Shown: positions 59,713 to 64,000 of the stretch, one piece after another
How the letters are laid out: every line of letters starts with the position of its first letter
How positions within the stretch are numbered: position 1 is the stretch's first letter
Assembly: GCA_039513195.1 (NCBI GenBank)
Contig: JBCCRM010000009.1
Coordinates: forward strand, 90,883-154,882
Source: Thermohalobaculum sp039513195
GTDB lineage: Bacteria; Pseudomonadota; Alphaproteobacteria; Rhodobacterales; Rhodobacteraceae
DNA: 64,000 nt
Direction: 5' to 3'
The notes under the pieces: generated by a model
What the model saw: only the letters and a program-made list of their open reading frames with translations
Told to the model about the DNA's origin: nothing
Database searches by the model: none
Position numbers and translations under genes: made by a program

Positions 59713-60320
59713 TGCCCTCAACCGTTGTCTTCGATGTCGGCAATGTGCTGATCCGCTGGGATCCGCGGCTGCTGTTCCGCAAGATCTTCGATGACGCGGC
59801 GGCGATGGACAGCTTTCTCACCGAGGTCACGCCGCCGGCCTGGAATGTCGAGCAGGACCGCGGCCGCAGTTGGGCCGATGCGGTGGCCGAGACCGTGGCC
59901 CGACACCCAGAGCATGAAGTGGCGATCCGGGCCTGGGATACGCGCTGGCAGGAAATGGTACCGGGGCCGATCGCCGGCTCGGTCGCGATCCTGGATGCTC
60001 TGCACCGTCGGGCTGTGCCGCTCTATGCCATCACCAATTTCTCTGCCGAGAAATGGGCCGAGACCCGGGAGCGGTTCCCATTCCTGAAGGAGCGGTTCCG
60101 GGACACGGTCGTCTCGGCCCATGAGCGGCTTTTAAAGCCCGATCCGGCGATCTATCGCTGTCTGTTGGAGCGGAACGGGCTGGCGGCCGCGGATTGCATT
60201 TTCATCGATGACTCCCCGAAGAATGTCGAAGGTGCGCGGGCAGTGGGCATGGAGGCTGTGCAGTTCACCGGGCCTGAGGCATTGGCCGAGGCGTTGCGGG
60301 GCTACGGTCTGCCGGTCTGA
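59712..60320 (+). CDS. HAD-family hydrolase (YihX-like)
   Basis: A 202-aa phosphatase-like HAD protein. Motif I is VVFDVGNVLIRWDP, with Gly in place of the second Asp, as in YihX-type sugar-phosphate phosphatases. Motif II is YAITNFSAEKW, motif III has LLKPDPAIYRCLLER, and motif IV is CIFIDDSPKNVEGA. ATG 59712 shares a base with the upstream stop. Substrate unknown. Confidence 0.88.
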   Translation: MPSTVVFDVGNVLIRWDPRLLFRKIFDDAAAMDSFLTEVTPPAWNVEQDRGRSWADAVAETVARHPEHEVAIRAWDTRWQEMVPGPIAGSVAILDALHRRAVPLYAITNFSAEKWAETRERFPFLKERFRDTVVSAHERLLKPDPAIYRCLLERNGLAAADCIFIDDSPKNVEGARAVGMEAVQFTGPEALAEALRGYGLPV

Positions 60321-60534
60321 AAACACAGCCCTATCCGCGACCGATCCACGAAACTCCGTCGAACTGCAGAGCAACGCGTTTTTGCTCAAGCGATAGAGTC
60401 CGGGCTTCAGTGCCTGATCACACACGCCTGCCCCTGTACCAGTAAGATTTCATCGCCTCCATCCGACCGGGCGGGATCACGGCGACCGCCTGCGGCCTCG
60501 GTTATTCGGATCTCGGATGCGACGCCAGCTGCGC

Positions 60535-61800
60535 TCACAAGAGCCCCACGAGATGTAAGACCACCCCCGCGACGATGCCCAGGCCCACGAGCCGAAGCAT
60601 GCTGACGCCTAGCCCAAACACCATCCCCATCGCGGCGGCAAAGAGCACTAGTTTCGCCCAGGCCGGATCCGTGAAGCCGGTTGGAAAGAACGAGGCCTGA
60701 CCCAGGAAGATCGCCAGATTGGCGATCACCCCCACCACCGCCGCCGAGACACCTGCCAGCGCCTGGCGCGCCCAGGGGACGTTCTGGATGCGCTCGACGA
60801 CCGGGGCAAAGGCGAGGATCAGCATGAAGCTCGGCGCGAAGGTGTAGAATGTCGCCAACACACCGCTTAGCACGCCCGCGCCGCTGCCCGGGGCGGCTGA
60901 CCAGCCCGCGAAGAACCCCGCATAGGTGTTGACCAGGATCAGCGGCCCTGGGGTCGCCTCGGCGATCGCGAGACCGTTCAGCATCGCCTCGGGGCCGAGC
61001 CAGGCATAGCTCTCGACCGCTCTCTCTGCCACGAAGGGCAGCACCGCATAGGCTCCACCGAAGGTCACGAAGGCCGCCGTGGTGAATAGGGCCGCGACGT
61101 CGTCATAGGGTTCGGCACCGGCAAGCGCACGCGTGAGTAGGTAAGTCCCAAACACGAGCGCCGTGGCGACGGCGACGACCCGGAGGCTCCAGCTCCAGTC
61201 GACGGCAACGGGCGCATCGGACTTTGCCGGGTCCACCGTGCCGCGCCCTAGTCTGGCGATGGCCAGGCCGGCAACCGCGGCAAGGGCGACGATCAACGGG
61301 AATGGCAGTCCCGCTACCGCGAGGCCCAGAAACGCCGCCACGGCCAGCGCCCAGAAGGCCGGGCCGTTCAACGCCCGCGCGGCGATCTTCCAAAGTGCCT
61401 GGATGACCACCGCAATCACCACGGGCTGCACGGCGGCGAAAACCGCCGCAATGATCGGAACCTCGCCATAGGCCGCGGCCACCCAAGCCAGGAGGAGCAT
61501 CAACGCCATGCCGGGTATGATGAAAGCGAGCCCTGCGGTCAGCCCGCCGGCGAGACCGCCTATCCTCCAACCGAGCCAGGTCGCGAGCTGTTGCGCCTCC
61601 GGCCCCGGCAACATCATCGAAAAGCTCAGACCACGGTCGAAGGCATCACTCTCAACCAGGCGGCGCTTCTCCACAACCTCTTGGCTCATCAATGCAATTT
61701 GCCCGGCCGGGCCCCCGAAGGACAGGAGGCCGATCGTGATCCACATCCATGCGGTGCCGGCTTGGTCCGGCGCCTTTCGGTCGGTGCTGGTCCTGGTCAA
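60535..61800 (-). CDS. chrA: Chromate transporter ChrA
   Basis: CHR-family membrane protein of 421 aa with two homologous halves. Half 1 shows LLSFGGPAGQIALMSQEVVE followed by MMLPGPEAQQLATWLGWRIG, and half 2 has FVTFGGAYAVLPFVAERAVE and ATPGPLILVNTYAGFFAG. These are the CHR signature repeats. The start is a TTG at 61800 overlapping the rhodanese stop (TTGA); an internal ATG at 61746 is possible. No chrB regulator is seen. Confidence 0.93.
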   Translation of the reverse strand: MTRTSTDRKAPDQAGTAWMWITIGLLSFGGPAGQIALMSQEVVEKRRLVESDAFDRGLSFSMMLPGPEAQQLATWLGWRIGGLAGGLTAGLAFIIPGMALMLLLAWVAAAYGEVPIIAAVFAAVQPVVIAVVIQALWKIAARALNGPAFWALAVAAFLGLAVAGLPFPLIVALAAVAGLAIARLGRGTVDPAKSDAPVAVDWSWSLRVVAVATALVFGTYLLTRALAGAEPYDDVAALFTTAAFVTFGGAYAVLPFVAERAVESYAWLGPEAMLNGLAIAEATPGPLILVNTYAGFFAGWSAAPGSGAGVLSGVLATFYTFAPSFMLILAFAPVVERIQNVPWARQALAGVSAAVVGVIANLAIFLGQASFFPTGFTDPAWAKLVLFAAAMGMVFGLGVSMLRLVGLGIVAGVVLHLVGLL

Positions 61801-62168
61801 TGCCGATCCCCCTCCTCGTTGGTCGAAAGCGGGATGAGCTGGGCGCCGGCGGCAATCAGTGCTTCAAATCCGCCGGCCACATAGCGCGCATCCTTGCCGT
61901 GCAAGAGCAAAAGCGCCGTTGCGAACTGGCTAACCTCGTGGCCGTGGACGCAAGCGAGAAAGATTGGCCCATCTGCCCGGATCAACGGGTCGGAATGGTC
62001 CATGTCGAATGGGTTGCGGAGGATCGCGCCGGGGAGGGTTTGGCCGCTGGCCGGCTTCTCCGGGTCCTGCCGCGCTGCGGGCTTTCGGACATCAACGAGG
62101 CGGACGCCTTTCTCGACGGCTCTCAGGGCGTCCTCTGCAGAGATTGCTGGTATGCGGAAGGGGTCCAT
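61797..62168 (-). CDS. Rhodanese-like sulfurtransferase
   Basis: Single-domain rhodanese of 123 aa. The active-site loop is LACVHGHEVSQFA, with the persulfide Cys. LVDVRKPAARQDPE is the conserved DVR region. ATG 62168 is preferred because GGTGGAG precedes it by five bases; an ATG at 62189 would add seven residues. The gene is coupled to chrA and probably transcribed first in that operon. Confidence 0.87.
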   Translation of the reverse strand: MDPFRIPAISAEDALRAVEKGVRLVDVRKPAARQDPEKPASGQTLPGAILRNPFDMDHSDPLIRADGPIFLACVHGHEVSQFATALLLLHGKDARYVAGGFEALIAAGAQLIPLSTNEEGDRH

Positions 62169-62245
62169 GTCAGCTCCACCAATGCGCATCGCAGCGATGC
62201 TTGGGCCGGAGCCTGACAGCGGAGGATCGCCTCACCCCGCCTTGA

Positions 62246-62310
62246 CCACCTGCCACGCTGCGCCACAGGTGGCAAGAGTAAAGTCGATCTGCAGCGCCGT
62301 TGGGGGGGGG
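62246..62310. promoter_or_regulatory. Leader of rhodanese-chrA: hairpin and nine-base G tract
   Basis: CCACCTG (62246-62252) pairs with CAGGTGG (62266-62272). An alternative pairing, TGCCAC with GTGGCA, uses the same segment. A run of nine G occurs at 62302-62310. These lie between the yggT stop and the rhodanese start on the minus strand. They could serve as yggT terminator, or the tract as a slippage site; neither is proven. Confidence 0.35.
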
Positions 62311-62376
62311 CTGGCGATCAGGCCATTGGGCTGACCGGCGCCGGCGATCTTCCAGCGCCGCAGTGGGCCGAAGTGG

Positions 62377-62655
62377 CTAGAACGCGTTGTTCGTAATCAC
62401 AATCCGCAACGCGATAATCCCGAGAAGCACGATCATTGGCGCGAAATCCAACCCGCCTGCCGAGGGCAGGAAGTTGCGGATCGGCCGATAAATCGGCTCG
62501 GTGAGCTGATCCAGCCCCCGCCAGATCGAATAAACGACCCGTTGCTGCAGGTTGATGACGTCGAAATTCACCAGCCAGCTCAAGATGACCTGGATGATGA
62601 TTATGTAGAAGGCGACACCGAGCAGCAGGTCGATGATGGCGAGCAGGGATTGCAT
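62377..62655 (-). CDS. yggT: YggT family membrane protein
   Basis: A 92-aa membrane protein with two helices (LLAIIDLLLGVAFYIIIIQV and MIVLLGIIALRIVITNNAF). The YggT motif between them is LTEPIYRPIRNFLPSAGGLD followed by FAP. Members are linked to cell-shape or osmotic responses, but the biochemical role is unknown. Gene order gives no further clue. Confidence 0.92.
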   Translation of the reverse strand: MQSLLAIIDLLLGVAFYIIIIQVILSWLVNFDVINLQQRVVYSIWRGLDQLTEPIYRPIRNFLPSAGGLDFAPMIVLLGIIALRIVITNNAF

Positions 62656-62745
62656 GTGATCGGGTCTCCAACCTTAGGACGCGCATGCGACGGCACGGAT
62701 TTAGCCCGAGCCATGGCCGCGCGCAAGCGGTGCGCCTGCGGTGGG

Positions 62746-62775
62746 TTGACAGCCCTTGCGCACCCAGCGTATCGC
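62746..62775 (+). promoter_or_regulatory. Probable promoter of tRNA-Ala
   Basis: A perfect -35 box TTGACA at 62746-62751 is followed after 18 nt by TATCGC at 62770-62775. The tRNA begins 11 nt further on at 62786. Position and the strong -35 support a housekeeping sigma-70 promoter. Confidence 0.55.
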
Positions 62776-62785
62776 CCGGGTCGAC

Positions 62786-62861
62786 GGGGCCGTAGCTCAG
62801 TTGGGAGAGCGCTGCAATCGCACTGCAGAGGTCAGGGGTTCGAATCCCCTCGGCTCCACCA
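62786..62861 (+). tRNA. tRNA-Ala, anticodon CGC
   Basis: A 76-nt tRNA with encoded CCA. Acceptor stem GGGGCCG pairs with CGGCTCC and contains the G3-U70 wobble that identifies alanine tRNAs. The anticodon stem is CTGCA/TGCAG with loop ATCGCAC, so the anticodon is CGC, reading GCG codons, which are frequent in this GC-rich genome. The T-loop is GTTCGAATC. An IS3 remnant lies about 220 bases downstream. Confidence 0.97.
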
Positions 62862-63079
62862 AACTTCACACCAGCCGTCTGAAAGTCCCGTAACACCTGG
62901 AAAGGTAGTGCGATTTTTGGGTTCAGGGTCCGATGCTCTGACGGCGGGTAAAGGGGCGGTTGAAGGCTAGTCTGAGAACCGGTCTACGCAGGTCTTAGTG
63001 GCCAGAAACTCAGATCTCCAAGGGCTTGAGAAGGACTGCAGGGCGGCTTCTACTGGAGTTCCCTTAGGTTGCCGGACGG
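62862..63079. other. Gap between tRNA-Ala and the IS remnant
   Basis: 218 nt with no gene. AAGTCCCGTAACACC and AGTGCGATTTTTGGG near 62884-62923 suggest a T-rich patch that could terminate tRNA transcription. No clear attachment-site repeat of the tRNA 3' end was found. Confidence 0.3.
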
Positions 63080-63279
63080 CTACAGGCTAGAGGGCTCTGT
63101 TGTCCCAAGGGCGCTCCTTTCGTGGTTGATGGGTGAGAGAGGTCCCAGAGCCGCATGGCGTCGGCTAGGATCGTACGAGCCCTCGATGAGGGCGAAGACG
63201 GCCACGTTGGCTTCGGCCTCGGTGCGAAACTTCCAGAGTTCGAGCAGCTCGCATCCGAGGGTGGCGAAGAAGCCCTCGC
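63080..63279 (-). pseudogene. IS3-family transposase, C-terminal remnant
   Basis: The conceptual product contains FFATLGCELLELWKFRTEAE followed by ANVAVFALIEGSYDPSRRHA and ALGPLSPINHER, which is the C-terminal end of IS3-group transposases (integrase-core tail). The sequence upstream of the FFATL segment (from about 63272) no longer matches, so only roughly 65 codons remain of a protein normally near 280-380 residues. No terminal inverted repeats could be identified. The element is dead and may be a partial or decayed insertion. Confidence 0.8.
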
Positions 63280-63648
63280 GGTGCGCTGCAATCCGCCGCC
63301 ATCGGTCCGAGGCCTGCGGCCGGCGCGCCGTCCAGCGCCCTCGCCGACGTCCCCTCGGCTTGGGCAAACCAGGCATCGTCCACTGGGCTGGAACCGTTGG
63401 CGCCCGAAGTGAAATGCCCTTTGCCAAGATATCGCGCACTTGTCGCTACCGGCAGCGAAGCCGGCGCGGTTCGTCCTACCCTTCAGCGATCAGGACGGTT
63501 GCACCCGGCGAGATCCTCTGGCGCGATGCGCATCAGATCTCAGCCCGGCCGCGGGCGCCTGTGCCAAAAGGCGTTCCGTTGCGAGGAATGACGGGATCGC
63601 CGAACGGGCACTCGCCGGCTCGGGAAAACAGGGCGGCCAAAGCGAGCG
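63280..63648. other. Gene-poor stretch between the IS remnant and the acyl-CoA dehydrogenase gene
   Basis: 369 nt. Short frames exist on both strands, but none has recognisable sequence. It may be degenerate insertion-sequence DNA; by eye I cannot prove that. Confidence 0.3.
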
Positions 63649-64000
63649 TCATGCCGTTTCCTTGAACAGTTCTCGGCCGATCAGCATGCGGCGGATCTCT
63701 TGGGTCCCGGCGCCGATTTCGTAGAGTTTTGCGTCCCTTAGCAGTCGGCCGGTGGGGTATTCGTTGATATAGCCGTTGCCGCCGAGGGCCTGGATTGCCT
63801 GGAGCGCCATCTGCGTCGCCTGGGTGGAGGAATAGAGCAGACACCCGGCGGCGTCCTGGCGCGTCGTCTCGCCCCGGTCGCAGGCGGCCGCTACCGCATA
63901 GACATAGGCCCGGGCCGAGTTCATCGCCGTATACATATCCGCGATCTTGCCCTGCATGAGCTGAAACTCGCCGATCGGCTGGCCGAATTGCTCGCGCTCA
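63649..64000 (-). CDS. Isovaleryl-CoA dehydrogenase-like acyl-CoA dehydrogenase (5' end outside window)
   Basis: The last ~116 residues of a flavin acyl-CoA dehydrogenase read in from beyond base 64000. QPIGEFQLMQGKIADMYTAM then YINEYPTGRLLRDAKLYEIG and AGTQEIRRMLIGREL match the C-terminus of isovaleryl-CoA dehydrogenases of leucine breakdown very closely. The catalytic Glu of that subgroup lies upstream of the visible part, so substrate assignment rests on the C-terminal match. The stop is at 63649-63651. Confidence 0.88.
   Translation of the reverse strand, partial: EREQFGQPIGEFQLMQGKIADMYTAMNSARAYVYAVAAACDRGETTRQDAAGCLLYSSTQATQMALQAIQALGGNGYINEYPTGRLLRDAKLYEIGAGTQEIRRMLIGRELFKETA

Noticed and set aside
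62862..63648. Prophage or island integrated at tRNA-Ala
   Set aside because: No integrase and no visible duplication of the tRNA 3' end; only a transposase fragment is present.
1..64000. CRISPR arrays or rRNA genes
   Set aside because: No regularly spaced direct repeats of 20-40 nt and no rRNA signature sequences were found on reading through.

Overview
The window is a GC-rich chromosomal segment of an alphaproteobacterium, most likely of the Rhodobacterales (Rhodobacter/Roseobacter group). The evidence is the flagellar set containing FlaF, FlbT and a DUF1217 protein, a FlgJ without a muramidase domain paired with a separate SltF-type lytic transglycosylase, the hisD - UPF0262 - phosphatase - infA - maf - rng block, and a Branch-domain glycosyltransferase next to a sulfotransferase. 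Genus cannot be named from sequence alone.

Layout. (1) 1-22225 is a flagellar cluster in five alternating blocks: motA(partial)-hyp-flgF-flgG-flgA-flgH-fliL (+); flgD/fliK (-); flgJ-flgN-fliC-flaF-flbT-DUF1217 (+); fliI (-); flgB-flgC-fliE-fliQ-sltF-flhA-fliR-flhB-fliJ-like (+). The MS/C ring, FliP, hook, FlgK/L, FlgI and MotB genes are not here. (2) 22162-31524 is housekeeping: yacG, an inserted-looking RND efflux pair, then the minus-strand block hisD - UPF0262 - LMW phosphatase - infA - maf - rng. (3) 31599-46392 is a Kdo-containing capsule (group 2/Kps-type) locus. Export genes kpsM and kpsE-kpsT sit at its two ends. Between them are kdsB, kdsA, galU, a phosphohexomutase, four glycosyltransferases, a sulfotransferase with an apparent second degenerate sulfotransferase domain, and cysQ, which would remove its by-product PAP. 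(4) 46621-54786 holds terB and a tightly overlapping Mrp-like cation/proton antiporter operon with three MrpD-type subunits and no full-length MrpA. (5) 55044-62655 holds a uracil-DNA glycosylase, a lipoprotein hydrolase, argG, a DUF4261-VOC-HAD operon, a rhodanese-chrA pair and yggT. (6) 62786-64000 holds tRNA-Ala(CGC), the 3' remnant of an IS3-family transposase and the 3' end of an isovaleryl-CoA dehydrogenase gene.

How the genes work together. The flagellar block encodes rod, L-ring, hook cap and length control, the export gate and ATPase, flagellin and its post-transcriptional regulators, and part of the motor. The capsule block can supply UDP-glucose, hexose phosphates, Kdo and CMP-Kdo, assemble and probably sulfate a polysaccharide, and export it through KpsM/T/E. 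KpsC/S/D functions are not seen.

Most unusual signal. There are two perfect palindromes with unrelated stems (15 and 29 bp) whose loops carry the same four-run G-quadruplex motif. One lies in frame inside a glycosyltransferase gene (37321-37379) and one between divergent kpsT and terB (46482-46565). They look like two copies of a small dispersed stem/G4-loop element.
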